64,000 nucleotides of DNA from Streptomyces sp. NRRL F-6131 (GCA_000719695.1 JOHN01000036.1:1-64000), one strand, 5' to 3'. Positions 17,944 to 26,036 are shown, counted from the first letter of the stretch. A program made the numbers and translations. Notes: a model not told the origin generated them from the letters alone.

Positions 17944-18708
17944 ATGCTGTCGAAGCGCCTTGTCTGCACCGCCGCGATCGGCCTGCTGCTCGCGGCCGGG
18001 GCGACCGCCTGCGGCGACAACGACAAGCCCGCCACGGCTGCCGCGGCCCCGAAGCTGGACACCGAGAAGCTCAGCGCCGAGGAGATCCAGAAGCAGGCCA
18101 AGGACGCCCTCGCCGGTGCCTCCTCGGTGAAGGTCGTCGGCGCCATCAACAAGGACTCCGAGAAGATCAGCGTCGACCTGGCGGTCGACACCAAGGGCCA
18201 GTGCAAGGGCACCATGAGCGTGCCGGGGGCGGGCAAGTTCGACCTCGTCGGCGACGGCAAGCAGGTCTACCTGAAGCCCGACACCGAGTTCCTGACCAGC
18301 GTCACCGAGGGGAAGAACCCCCAGGCCGTCGAGCTCCTCAAGGGCCGCTACATCGCCGGCGTCCAGGACGACCCGGACATGAAGGAGCTCACCACCGTCT
18401 GCAACCTGAAGGAGCTCACCAAGACCTTCGGCGCCGACGACCGGGCCACCAACATCACCAAGGGCTCGGCGGGCACCGTCAACGGCGTGAAGACCTTCAG
18501 CGTGAAGTCGAAGGACAGCTCCGGCGGCGAGGTCACCCTGCACGTCGCCGCCGAGGGCAAGCCGTACCCGCTGCGGATCGAGAAGAGCGGCAAGGACGGC
18601 GGCCAGATGGACTTCACGGAGATCGACAAGGCGCTGACCGTCCAGGCCCCGCCGGCCGACCAGGTGATCGACTACTCGCTGTTCAAGGACCGGGTGAAGC
18701 CCGTCTGA
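17944..18708 (+). CDS. Secreted lipoprotein, LprG/LppX-like fold possible
   Basis: This is a 254-residue protein with a lipoprotein signal peptide. There is an N-terminal Lys/Arg, a hydrophobic core (TAAIGLLLAAGA) and lipobox ATAC at about residues 20-23, so Cys23 would be lipidated and the protein anchored outside the membrane. The mature part is Lys/Asp-rich with alternating beta-strand patterns (VKVVGAIN, SVDLAVDTKGQCKGTM, KQVYLKPD). This resembles the LppX/LprAFG group of mycolata lipoproteins that carry lipids, but that match is by pattern only. The start ATG 17944 is preceded by AGGAACACGCTC. It is monocistronic, with a tRNA terminator upstream. Confidence 0.8.
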   Translation: MLSKRLVCTAAIGLLLAAGATACGDNDKPATAAAAPKLDTEKLSAEEIQKQAKDALAGASSVKVVGAINKDSEKISVDLAVDTKGQCKGTMSVPGAGKFDLVGDGKQVYLKPDTEFLTSVTEGKNPQAVELLKGRYIAGVQDDPDMKELTTVCNLKELTKTFGADDRATNITKGSAGTVNGVKTFSVKSKDSSGGEVTLHVAAEGKPYPLRIEKSGKDGGQMDFTEIDKALTVQAPPADQVIDYSLFKDRVKPV

Positions 18709-18774
18709 TCCGACGGCCGGTCCGGCGGCCGATCGGTGTCCTACGGGGCCTCCGACCGGGCGGCGATAAATCCG

Positions 18775-18804
18775 TTGCCCCGCCTCCGGTGGGCTGCCTA
18801 CAGT
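18775..18804 (+). promoter_or_regulatory. Candidate promoter for a structured leader
   Basis: TTGCCC (18775-18780) and TACAGT (18799-18804) are separated by 18 bases. Transcription would start near 18811, nine bases before an extended Shine-Dalgarno sequence and about 367 bases before the membrane-protein gene at 19178. Confidence 0.55.
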
Positions 18805-18808
18805 GGCG

Positions 18809-19177
18809 GCACACTGAAGGGAGGTGATCCTGAATTGAGTTCCATCAGGATGCGTGAGGTGGCTGCTCGCTAGAGCCGCCCCTGCCTGCGCAGGGTGGGG
18901 CCACTGGCCTCCGGCAGGCGAATTCCAAGCAGTCACCCGGCCCGCGGGCTCACCGGCACATCCCCGGTGCCTCGGCGCACGACCCCTCGCGGGGCACGGC
19001 ACCGAGGAGCAGCCCGCGGGTCGTCTGCGTTTCCGGCGCCTCCCCGGGGCCGCCCCGTCCGTGCCCGCGCCGACGGCACGCGGACCGGCGGGTTTCCCCG
19101 GCCGCGCCGGGGGCATCCCCGCTAGAGTCGGCGCGCGCTCCGCAGGGGCGGGGTGCGGGCACAGGGGGTGGTGGGCG
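18809..19177 (+). other. Putative long leader with full-length anti-SD complement and mini-ORF
   Basis: GGAGGTGATCC at 18820-18830 is an 11-base perfect complement of the 16S rRNA 3-prime end. A mini-ORF could start at TTG 18835 (13 codons including stop) or ATG 18850, ending at TAG 18871-18873. Hairpins follow: GGTGGCT with AGCCGCC, CCCTGC with GCAGGG, and GGCC-ACT-GGCC. The rest, to 19177, shows no gene. I do not recognise an Rfam family. It may be a translated leader or attenuator for the downstream membrane protein. Confidence 0.45.
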
Positions 19178-20320
19178 ATGGCGACACGGCGGACCGGCGA
19201 CGCGGCGGCGGTACGGACGGCCCGACGGGCGGCGACCGGGGTGCTGCCGGGCGCGGGACTGCTGGGGCTGGTGCTGTTCTCGCTGGGGCGATCCCACCCG
19301 TGGCAGGCCCTGGGCGGCGGACTGGTGGCGACCTGCGCGGCGGCCGTGGTCGGTGGCGCGCTGGGGTTCCTGTTCGGGGTGCCCCGGGTGCGCGGCGGCG
19401 CGGCGGGCGCCGAGCCGCACGGTTCCTACGTGCCGAACACCAACCTCGAACAGGTCTCGGACTGGCTCACCAAGGTGCTGCTGGGCGTCGGCCTGACCCA
19501 GCTCGGCTCGATCGGCGAGCGGCTCGACCAGCTCGGCCGGACGCTCGCCCCGGCGCTGGGCGGCGGCGCGGACGCCGCGCCGGTCGCGGCCGCGCTGGTC
19601 CTCTACTTCGTGCTGCTCGGCTTCCTGGCCGGCTGGCTGCTGACCCGGCTGTCGCTGCCCCGGGTGCTCTCGGACGCGGACCGGGCCCTGGACCTCTTCC
19701 TGGCCGGGCAGGACCGGGACCGCAAGGGCGACCGGGTCGGCGCGGACGACCTGCGGATGCGGGCGATGCAGCACCTGGGCCTGGTCGGCACCAGCACCGG
19801 CAGGTCCGCCGACCTGCCCGGCTCGATGCTGCCGGCGGACCCGGCGGGCGGGCCCGAGCGGGTGGTGGCCGAGGTCCGCTCGACGGCCAGGCGCTCGGCG
19901 CTGACGGCGTCGCAGGTGCGGGAGCTGTTCGCGGACGGCTCGGAGGGGCGGCGGATCCAGGCGCTGGCGCTGATGCAGGGCGATCCGGCGCTGGCCGACC
20001 TGCCCAGTCTGCTGGAGGCGATCGAGCACCCGCGCTCCGGCTTCGAGCAGTACCACGCGCTGCTGGCGGCGCGCGGGCTGCTGCCCCGGCTGCCGGCCGG
20101 GGAGACCGGCCGGCTGCGGGAGGCGGTGGCGGGGCGGCTGATGGCGCCGGACGGGATCCCGTACGGCTCGGACCGCAGCTGGCTGGCGGAGAAGATCCTG
20201 TCGCGGCTGGACGCGCCGGTGTTCCTGCCGCAGCAGCAGGTCGGGCCGACGCCGGATGGGGGCGGGCCGGAGGGCGCGACGGGGACACCGGCGCCGACGG
20301 CCGACGAGCCGCGCCGCTGA
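19178..20320 (+). CDS. Uncharacterised membrane protein
   Basis: This is a 380-residue protein of unknown function. The N-terminal half has hydrophobic helices at about 20-36, 42-66 and 115-150. Between the second and third is the conserved-looking sequence GFLFGVPRVRG and an amphipathic stretch NLEQVSDWLTKVLLGVGLTQ. The C-terminal half (about 180-355) is soluble and helical and probably cytoplasmic, ending in a Pro/Gly tail. ATG 19178 follows GGGGGTGGTGGGCG. The gene is preceded by the unusual leader described above. The LGFLFGVPR element occurs in other uncharacterised bacterial membrane proteins, from memory; no function is offered. Confidence 0.7.
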   Translation: MATRRTGDAAAVRTARRAATGVLPGAGLLGLVLFSLGRSHPWQALGGGLVATCAAAVVGGALGFLFGVPRVRGGAAGAEPHGSYVPNTNLEQVSDWLTKVLLGVGLTQLGSIGERLDQLGRTLAPALGGGADAAPVAAALVLYFVLLGFLAGWLLTRLSLPRVLSDADRALDLFLAGQDRDRKGDRVGADDLRMRAMQHLGLVGTSTGRSADLPGSMLPADPAGGPERVVAEVRSTARRSALTASQVRELFADGSEGRRIQALALMQGDPALADLPSLLEAIEHPRSGFEQYHALLAARGLLPRLPAGETGRLREAVAGRLMAPDGIPYGSDRSWLAEKILSRLDAPVFLPQQQVGPTPDGGGPEGATGTPAPTADEPRR

Positions 20321-20377
20321 GCGGGTGAGCGGCCGAGAGCCGCGCCTGCGGCCGGGACCCCCGGCCCGGCGTGGGAC

Positions 20378-20827
20378 TCAGAGGACGAAACGGAGTTCCG
20401 GGCGGTCCCAGTCGATCGGCGGGCGGGCCGGGAAGGTGCCGACCCGCTCGGCCCCCATCCGCAGGTAGAAGGCCTCCGCCGGCGGGTGCGAGACCACTCG
20501 GATGCCACCACCGAGGCCGAGGGCCCGGGCCCGGTCGAGCAGGTGGGCGACGAGCCGGCGGCCGACACCCAGCCCCTGCGCCTCGTCGGCGACGAACATC
20601 AGGTCGAGTTCGGCCGGCTCGGTGACCAGCGCGTAGAAACCGAGCAGCCGGCTGTCGGCGGCCCGGACGGCGACGTGCACCTCGTGCCGGGCGAGGTACT
20701 CGGGAGTGACCCGGTACCCGGCGATCATCGGCGCGTACGCCCCGCGGTAGGCGGAACAGTCGCGGACCAGGGTGGTGAGCGGGTCGGCGTCCGCGGCCCC
20801 GGCCGGCCTGATCAGGATCTGGTTCAT
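20378..20827 (-). CDS. GNAT family N-acetyltransferase
   Basis: This is a 149-residue single-domain Gcn5-related acetyltransferase. The acetyl-CoA pyrophosphate loop is AQGLGVGRRLVAHLL (motif A, Q/R-x2-G-x-G/A). It is preceded by strand 4 LDLMFVADEA and followed by AEAFYLRMGAERVG (motif B). The substrate cannot be deduced. Start ATG 20827; the methyltransferase gene on the same strand ends 30 bases upstream, so the two may be co-transcribed. Confidence 0.9.
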   Translation of the reverse strand: MNQILIRPAGAADADPLTTLVRDCSAYRGAYAPMIAGYRVTPEYLARHEVHVAVRAADSRLLGFYALVTEPAELDLMFVADEAQGLGVGRRLVAHLLDRARALGLGGGIRVVSHPPAEAFYLRMGAERVGTFPARPPIDWDRPELRFVL

Positions 20828-20857
20828 GATCAGGAAGTATAGGGGCGAATGGCCATT

Positions 20858-21598
20858 TCAACCATTACCACCGTGTCGCTCCGGCCGGACGACCCGCCGC
20901 AGCACCAGGACCCTCCGGGGCCGGCCGGTCTCCTCGGTGGACGGGACGGTCCGGATCTCGCTGGTGATCCGGCGCGCGCCGAGCGCGCGCCGGACGGCGT
21001 CGAGGTGGCCGGTGCGGCGGCCCGCGCCGTCGTGGAGCGGATGGACGCGGACCTCGCCGCCGGGCACGGTGACCCGGACCAGTTCGGTCAGCGCGGCCAG
21101 CTGCCGCTCCGGCCCGAAGAGCGCGGGATAGGCGAAGACCAGGTAGCCGCTGAGGGTGAGGGCGAAGGTGCCGTCCGCGAACGGGAGCCTGGGCAGCGCG
21201 GCGGCGACGTACTGCCCCGGGTGGGCGGCACGGTCGGCCGCGAAGAGCCGGTGGGCCCGGTCCCAGCTGCGCAGGTAGCGGTCGGGCGGGCGGTGCCGGC
21301 GGGCCGGGTAGAGGTCGGGCCGGGCGTCCATCGCGGCGGCCATGGTCGCCCGGGCGGCCAGCGCGCGGGCGGAGATCTCCTCGGTCGACCGGGCGTACAC
21401 GGGGTCGGTGGCGATCACCCGGCAGCCGAGCGGGCGGGCCTCGGCGGCGAGGGCGGCGGCGCCTCCCGGGCAGTCGAGCAGCGGGCCGGGGAGGGCGGCG
21501 ATCGCGGCCCGGGTGAGGCCGAAGAGGCCGCAGTACTCGTCCAGCGGACGCGAGGTGACCAGGACTGCGGCCGGGGCGGGGGCGGTTCGGTCGCTCAT
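20858..21598 (-). CDS. Class I SAM-dependent methyltransferase-like protein
   Basis: This is a 246-residue protein with a Rossmann-type methyltransferase pattern. Motif I reads LLDCPGGAAALAAEA, replacing the usual ExGxGxG with CPGGAAA. Motif II is VIATDPVYA and motif IV/post-I is LPFADGTFALTLSGYLVF. A long basic insert (RPDLYPARRHRPPDRYLRSW) precedes motif IV. The N terminus DEYCGLFGLTRAA is characteristic of an uncharacterised actinobacterial family. The substrate is unknown. I chose ATG 21598; ATG 21607 and 21634 are in frame. Confidence 0.75.
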   Translation of the reverse strand: MSDRTAPAPAAVLVTSRPLDEYCGLFGLTRAAIAALPGPLLDCPGGAAALAAEARPLGCRVIATDPVYARSTEEISARALAARATMAAAMDARPDLYPARRHRPPDRYLRSWDRAHRLFAADRAAHPGQYVAAALPRLPFADGTFALTLSGYLVFAYPALFGPERQLAALTELVRVTVPGGEVRVHPLHDGAGRRTGHLDAVRRALGARRITSEIRTVPSTEETGRPRRVLVLRRVVRPERHGGNG

Positions 21599-21699
21599 CG
21601 CGGCCATCCGAACACGGCCCGGCGGGGGCCGCATCCGGACAGGGGCCGGGCGGGGGCGGAGGGCGGGGACCGGACCGGGGTGCGGGCGCCCCGGCCGGG

Positions 21700-22485
21700 T
21701 CAGCGGCCGAGCAGGCCGCGGGCGGCGAGCCGGTTCACGTTGGTCAGGCCGCGCACCAGCTGCGGGGTGACGAAGACGAAGAACAGACCGATCAGGCAGA
21801 CGCCGGCGATCTGCAGCGGCGACTCGACGTAGTAGACGTGCTGGACGCCGGAACCGTCCGTGTAGTCGAAGACCCGGTAGCCGGGCCAGTCGGTGTAGCG
21901 CGGGAAGACCCAGTGGTAGACGGGGTAGAGCGCGAGCGTCCAGCCGACGCAGAGGAAGACCAGCGAGAGCGTCATGCTGAGGATCGCCCAGGGGAGCATC
22001 ACCACCTGGTGGAGCACGGCCTTCCAGCCGGCCGCGTCCGCCAGCCGGGCGGTGATCGCGGCCCAGAAGCCCGGCCGGGAGGGCCGGACCGGCGCCGGGC
22101 CGGGCACGTCCAGGGCCAGCAGGCCGCGCACCCTGGCGCGTTCCAGTCGGCCGAAGCCACGGGCCGTCGTGGTGAGCGCGGCCAGGACCGGCAGGCCGAG
22201 CACGGTCACGAAGGTGCCGAGCCCGAGGGAGAACATCGTGACGGCGACGGTGAAGCCGAGGACCGCCACCGGCAGACCGGTCAGCGCGAAGCCGACCTCG
22301 CGGTAGAAGTAGGAGGTGAACGGGGCCCGCCAGCCGTACGGCGGCTCCTCGGTGCGACGGGCGCCACCGGGCCGCCGGTCACCGGCGTCGTCCTTGGCGT
22401 ACCCGGTGTGGCCGTCGTACGCGTCGTACGCGTCGTACGCGTCGTACGCGTCGTACTCGCTGCGCTGCATGGTGTGGGTGCTCAT
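21700..22485 (-). CDS. Putative sensor domain membrane protein
   Basis: This is a 261-residue integral membrane protein that matches the stand-alone form of the putative sensor domain found at the N terminus of many actinobacterial histidine kinases. It has paired hydrophobic helices near 60-105 (GLPVAVLGFTVAVTMFSLG), a cytoplasmic loop, then helices near 160-185 and 225-250 flanking an extracytoplasmic Tyr/Asp-rich loop. No kinase domain is attached, so it would be a receptor or modulator without its own output. The N-terminal tail carries a repeated Tyr-Asp-Ala motif encoded by a 9-bp tandem repeat. ATG 22485 is the natural start. The GNAT gene downstream of it in the list (22611-23240) is transcribed toward it, 125 bases away. 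Confidence 0.75.
   Translation of the reverse strand: MSTHTMQRSEYDAYDAYDAYDAYDGHTGYAKDDAGDRRPGGARRTEEPPYGWRAPFTSYFYREVGFALTGLPVAVLGFTVAVTMFSLGLGTFVTVLGLPVLAALTTTARGFGRLERARVRGLLALDVPGPAPVRPSRPGFWAAITARLADAAGWKAVLHQVVMLPWAILSMTLSLVFLCVGWTLALYPVYHWVFPRYTDWPGYRVFDYTDGSGVQHVYYVESPLQIAGVCLIGLFFVFVTPQLVRGLTNVNRLAARGLLGR
22412..22456 (-). repeat. 9-bp in-frame tandem repeat encoding Tyr-Asp-Ala
   Basis: Five copies of GCGTCGTAC (the first with one change) lie near the 5-prime end of the sensor-domain gene. They encode repeated Tyr-Asp-Ala in its cytoplasmic N-terminal tail. Confidence 0.95.
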
Positions 22486-22610
22486 GGCCGGGTCGGTCCC
22501 TCGGGTCGGTCGCGGGTGCGGGCTCGTCGGGCGGTGTCCTGCCGACCTCTGAAGCCTGTCAAAGCGCGCCCCCGCCGGACATCCGGCTCCCCGCCGGACC
22601 GGGGGTGGGG

Positions 22611-23240
22611 TTATCCCCCCTGAACGGCGCTCCCGGGCGGCGGGCCGCCGGGCAACGGGCCGCCGGGCAACGGGCCGCCGGGCAGCGGGTCGTCGGCGAG
22701 CAACGCGTACTGCCCGGCGTCGCGCCAGCCGTCGGAACGCCGGTAGTCGTGCCGGACCCGCCCCTCCAGCTGGAAGCCCGCCCGGACCAGCACCCGGATC
22801 GAGGCGGCGTTGTCGACGTCGACCCGGGCCTCCAGCCGGTGCAGGCCGAGCGTGCCGAAGGCGAAGTCGCGCAACAGGCCGACGAGCTCCCCCGCGTAGC
22901 CGCAGCCCCAGACGTCCCGGCGCAGCGCGTAGCCGATCGTGGCGGCGCCGTACGGGACGAGGCCGAGCGCGGCGTTGCCGATCGGGACGGCGCGGGCCGG
23001 GTCGTCGGCGTCGGCGAGGCGGGTGACGGCGAGCCGGTAGACCTCGCGGTCCTCCTTCTCGGCCTCCTCCACGAACTGGGCGACCTGGTCGTCGCAGGTC
23101 TCCAGGTCGCGCGGGGCGAACGGGAGGTAGCGGGTGGCCTCCGGATCGCCGAAGACGGCGTGCAGCGCCGCCACGTCCTCGGGGGTGTGGTGGAACTCGC
23201 GAACGGCCAGCCGGGGGCCGGTGAGTCGGACGGGAACCAT
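22611..23240 (-). CDS. GNAT family N-acetyltransferase, RimJ/RimL-type
   Basis: This is a 209-residue protein acetyltransferase-like enzyme. It has the RimJ/RimL/RimI hallmarks: LTGPRLAVREF at the N terminus, then IGYALRRDVWGCGYAGELVGLL with the acetyl-CoA loop, then LHRLEARVDVDNAASIRVLVRAGFQLEG. The natural substrate may be an alpha-amino group of a ribosomal protein or a small molecule. The C-terminal 20 residues are a Pro-Leu-Pro-Gly-Gly repeat encoded by a 15-bp tandem repeat. Start ATG 23240 gives the typical family N terminus; the frame is open further upstream but lies antisense to the next gene. It is divergent from the acidic-tail protein at 23284. Confidence 0.88.
   Translation of the reverse strand: MVPVRLTGPRLAVREFHHTPEDVAALHAVFGDPEATRYLPFAPRDLETCDDQVAQFVEEAEKEDREVYRLAVTRLADADDPARAVPIGNAALGLVPYGAATIGYALRRDVWGCGYAGELVGLLRDFAFGTLGLHRLEARVDVDNAASIRVLVRAGFQLEGRVRHDYRRSDGWRDAGQYALLADDPLPGGPLPGGPLPGGPPPGSAVQGG
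22641..22685 (-). repeat. 15-bp tandem repeat at the 3-prime end of the GNAT gene
   Basis: Three copies of CGGGCCGCCGGGCAA (last copy one change) encode Pro-Leu-Pro-Gly-Gly units. They are in frame and copy number could vary without loss of the stop. Confidence 0.93.
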
Positions 23241-23283
23241 GGCTCCCGACCCTACCCGCGACCAGCGGTTACGGTTCGTGGTT

Positions 23284-24294
23284 ATGGAAGACGAAGACCT
23301 GCGGCTCGCCCCGCGCACCAAGGCCGCCGACCTGCTCGCCTGGGCGGAGGCGCAGGGCCGCGAGCCCGTCGCCGAAGCCGCGCTGAGCACGGTGCTGGCG
23401 CTGCTGGAGCTGGGCGGGAGCAGGATGCACGACGGCTGGCCCGAACTGACCTCCGCCGCGGTGGAGCACCTGCTGTACGAGCGCCTGTACCTGTACGTCC
23501 AACCGGAGCCGGAGCAGGACCCGCTGGCGTACGGCGCGGCGGTGCGGCTGCTGGTCGACCACCAGCGGGCGACGAAGCGGCTGAACGCCAAGCGGCAGGA
23601 GCGGCTGCACGCGGAGGCCGAGTGGCAGGGCGAGGTGGCGGCCGGGCTGCTGCGCCGGGCCGACCTGGTGACCTGGCCCCGGCTGTACACCCTGCTGCTG
23701 CGCGCGGCCGGGGTGGCGACCGACGACGGGGCGGCGGTGCGGGCCTGGCTGGAGGGGTTCCGGGAGCTGCCGGAGGAGGAGCGGTCGGCGGCGTTCGCGG
23801 CGCTGGAGGCGGACGGCGTGCTGGACCCGGTGGACGACGGGGGCTGGGGCGCGGGTGCCCGGACGCTGGCGGTCGGGATGGCCACGGACGGCGCCCGGCG
23901 ACTGCTGGAGCACGGACTGATGCAGCGCAGCTACCGGAACCTGGCGGAGCTGACGGCGCTGGGCCGGCCGATGCCGGAGGAACTGGCCGGGGACTTCGGG
24001 GCGTTCGAGGAGGCCGCGGTGCGGGCGGCGCTGGAGCTGGCCGGCACCTGGACGGTGCCGGGGCTGCCGGAGCTGCTGGTGACGGAGTTCCCGGAGCTGG
24101 CGCCGGAGCCGGGGCAGGCGGAGATCGACGCCTACCTGGCGGAGCTGGAGGCGGCGGACGCGGACTGGTCTGCGGACGAGGACCGGTCGGCCGACGAGGA
24201 CAGCGAGGACGACGAGGACGACGAGGACGACGAGGACAGCTCGGGCCACGAGGACGACGAGGAGAGCGAGGCGGCGGACGCGGACCAGCCGTAG
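23284..24294 (+). CDS. Hypothetical protein with acidic C-terminal tail
   Basis: This is a 336-residue soluble, helix-rich protein with no domain I recognise. The body (about 1-285) is rich in Ala/Leu/Glu with charged helices. The last 45 residues are almost entirely Asp, Glu and Ser. Such tails often act as nucleic-acid mimics or disordered regulatory segments; that is inference. ATG 23284 is preceded by GGTTACGGTTCGTGGTT with no clear ribosome binding site, so a leaderless or weakly initiated message is possible. It is divergent from the RimJ-like GNAT gene (43 bases). Confidence 0.7.
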   Translation: MEDEDLRLAPRTKAADLLAWAEAQGREPVAEAALSTVLALLELGGSRMHDGWPELTSAAVEHLLYERLYLYVQPEPEQDPLAYGAAVRLLVDHQRATKRLNAKRQERLHAEAEWQGEVAAGLLRRADLVTWPRLYTLLLRAAGVATDDGAAVRAWLEGFRELPEEERSAAFAALEADGVLDPVDDGGWGAGARTLAVGMATDGARRLLEHGLMQRSYRNLAELTALGRPMPEELAGDFGAFEEAAVRAALELAGTWTVPGLPELLVTEFPELAPEPGQAEIDAYLAELEAADADWSADEDRSADEDSEDDEDDEDDEDSSGHEDDEESEAADADQP

Positions 24295-24311
24295 GCCCGG
24301 CCGCACGACGG

Positions 24312-24338
24312 GGGCCCCGGTCGATCCGACCGGGGCCC
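24312..24338. terminator. Bidirectional terminator hairpin
   Basis: Perfect 12-bp arms GGGCCCCGGTCG and CGACCGGGGCCC with a three-base loop. It lies between the convergent acidic-tail gene and M23 peptidase gene. Confidence 0.88.
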
Positions 24339-24361
24339 TCGTGGTGCTCGGGGGAGCGGCG

Positions 24362-25231
24362 TCAGGGGGTGACGCCGCGCTGCTCGAACCAGGTCTCCGG
24401 GTCGACCGGGGCCCCGCCACCGGGGCGGACCTCGACGTGCAGGTGGGCGCCGGTGACGTTGCCGGTGGCGCCGACCTTGCCGATCTGCTGGCCGGGGACG
24501 ACCTTGCCGGAGCCCTTGATGATCGAGGAGAGGTGGCAGTACCAGATCTCGGTGCCGTCGGGCAGCGTCTCGACGATCCGGTAGCCGTAGGCACCGGCCC
24601 AGCCGGCCGAGGTGATGGTGCCCTGGCCGACCGCGTAGACGGGCTCGCCCTGGTCGGCCGCGAAGTCGAGACCGGTGTGCAGGTGGGCCCAGTAGCGGGC
24701 GCTCTGGCCGTAGTGGGCGGAGAGCCGGTAGTCGCGCACCGGCAGGTTGATGGCGGCGAGCTTGGCCTTCTCGGCCGCCTCGGCGGCCCGCGCGGCCTGC
24801 TGCTGCTGGGCGACCTGGGCGGCGCGCTTGGCCTCGGCGTCCTGGGCGGCCTGGACGCGGGCGGTCTCCTCGGCCGCGGTGCGCTGGCTGTCGGCCTGCT
24901 GCTGGATGCGGGCGGCGAGCGCGAGGCCGGGGTCGGCGGAGAGCGCGACCGGGGTCTCGTCGGGCGTCTCCACGGCGGGGGCGGCGGCCGGGGTGGCGGA
25001 GGCGAAGCCGGTGGCGCCCAGGGTGGCGGCGACGGCGGTGACGCCGAGCAGCGGAGCGGCGCCGCGGGTCTGACGGGGCATCCGGTGCCGGCTGGTCTCG
25101 GCGGCCGGCGGGGCGGTCTCGTCGGCGGGGCCGCCGAAGGGGCCGTGGCCGGCGAACGGGCCGGGGTGATCGAGCAGCTGGGTGCCGGTGGAGGACCCGG
25201 ACGGGTGTGCCGGGGTGTGCGTCGACGCCAC
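24362..25231 (-). CDS. M23 family metallopeptidase (peptidoglycan hydrolase)
   Basis: This is a 289-residue secreted or membrane-anchored peptidoglycan endopeptidase. It has an N-terminal cytoplasmic stretch of about 55 residues, a hydrophobic segment (LLGVTAVAATLGATGFASA) acting as signal or anchor, a coiled-coil of Gln/Ala/Glu repeats (about 105-155), and a C-terminal LytM/M23 domain. The zinc ligands are HTGLDFAAD (H-x3-D) and HLHVEV. It would cut cross-bridges of the wall during growth or germination. Expression is predicted to be controlled by the c-di-AMP riboswitch in its leader, as for other Streptomyces resuscitation and wall-lytic enzymes. The GTG start at 25231 follows AAGGAG. Confidence 0.93.
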   Translation of the reverse strand: MASTHTPAHPSGSSTGTQLLDHPGPFAGHGPFGGPADETAPPAAETSRHRMPRQTRGAAPLLGVTAVAATLGATGFASATPAAAPAVETPDETPVALSADPGLALAARIQQQADSQRTAAEETARVQAAQDAEAKRAAQVAQQQQAARAAEAAEKAKLAAINLPVRDYRLSAHYGQSARYWAHLHTGLDFAADQGEPVYAVGQGTITSAGWAGAYGYRIVETLPDGTEIWYCHLSSIIKGSGKVVPGQQIGKVGATGNVTGAHLHVEVRPGGGAPVDPETWFEQRGVTP

Positions 25232-25254
25232 GGAGGCGCGCTCCTTTCCTTCCT

Positions 25255-25415
25255 TCGCGCCTACCGGGTTAGCTGACGGGTTCGGAGCAGGAAGGTCTCC
25301 TACGGCTGGACCTCGACGGGGCCGGGTCCGGCCGATTCACCCCAAGGAACGTGGTTCCCCGGCTCCCTGGCCTGCCCGGAGGCAGACCGGTGGGATTAGG
25401 CGACGGCGCACGGTG
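25255..25415 (-). ncRNA. Cyclic di-AMP riboswitch (ydaO-yuaA leader)
   Basis: Read on the reverse strand, the leader of the M23 gene carries the diagnostic ydaO elements in order. These are CCGGGGAACCACGTTCC, CTTGGGGTGAATC, GTAGGAGACCTTCC, CCGAACCCGTCAGCTAACC and GGTAGGCG. High c-di-AMP turns off downstream wall-hydrolase genes in Streptomyces. The core ends about 25 bases before the GTG start, so control may be by attenuation or translation. The exact 5-prime boundary is approximate. Confidence 0.93.
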
Positions 25416-25455
25416 CCGTCTGGGTACGGCGTTGCGGACCGCGCTGCGTTATCAA

Positions 25456-25484
25456 ACGTTAATCCGAGAGGCCTCCGATTCCAA
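25456..25484 (-). promoter_or_regulatory. Candidate promoter of the riboswitch-M23 transcript
   Basis: On the reverse strand TTGGAA (25484-25479) and TAACGT (25461-25456) are separated by 17 bases. This gives a leader of about 218 bases that includes the whole riboswitch. The sequence around it is locally AT-richer. The remaining bases up to 25657 show nothing else I can name. Confidence 0.5.
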
Positions 25485-25657
25485 GCCGTCCGCGGGTGAC
25501 GACCGGACACGGATCGGACACTACGAGGTCAGATGGGCGTTTTGCGGCGTTTGATGACAACTGACACTACTGAACGTGAGAGGACGTCAACGAACGGACC
25601 CCCATCTGAGTACGCCTACTCATGTGCGGCCGCGCGCGCCCCGGCCATCCTGGCGGC

Positions 25658-25948
25658 ATGAGCGCACCGATGCAGTCACGCACCACGGCCGCGTACTACG
25701 TGCAGTCCGTGCTGTCCTTCGCCCTCTCCGGCACCGCCCTCGGCGCCGGGATCGCCTACCTCCCGGTCGAGCCGTGGACCCGGGCCTTCCTGGCCGTCGG
25801 CCTGCTCTGGACGGTCACCTCCGCGTTCACCCTCGCCAAGGTGGTCCGGGACCGGCAGGAGACCACCGAGCTCGTCACCCGGGTCGACCAGGCCCGGCTG
25901 GACAAGCTGCTGGCCGAGCACGACCCGTTCAAGGTCGAGGGGGTCTGA
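25658..25948 (+). CDS. YiaA/YiaB-like two-helix inner membrane protein
   Basis: This is a 96-residue membrane protein with two hydrophobic helices (AAYYVQSVLSFALSGTALGAGIAYL and TRAFLAVGLLWTVTSAFTLAKVV) separated by a short PVEPWT turn. This is the pattern of the YiaAB domain. The C-terminal 35 residues are charged and cytoplasmic. The function of the family is unknown. I chose ATG 25658; an ATG at 25622 is in frame but adds a Gly/Pro/Arg stretch without character. It is divergent from the riboswitch-controlled peptidase. Confidence 0.82.
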   Translation: MSAPMQSRTTAAYYVQSVLSFALSGTALGAGIAYLPVEPWTRAFLAVGLLWTVTSAFTLAKVVRDRQETTELVTRVDQARLDKLLAEHDPFKVEGV

Positions 25949-26036
25949 CCGGTCCGGCGCCGACCGGCCCCGGGGGAGCGCGGGGGGAGGCCGGCCGGAG
26001 GGAGGCTGGAGGGGCGGCGCGCAGGGGGCGGACGGC

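Noticed and set aside
18811..18900. Cobalamin riboswitch, suggested by GGGGCCACTGG
   Set aside because: The other conserved cobalamin elements (GGGAA, GGTG-AA-TCC, B12 box) are missing.
20845..20860. AATGGCCATT palindrome between the GNAT and methyltransferase genes
   Set aside because: A 10-bp palindrome in this location is weak evidence and may be chance; nothing else supports an operator.
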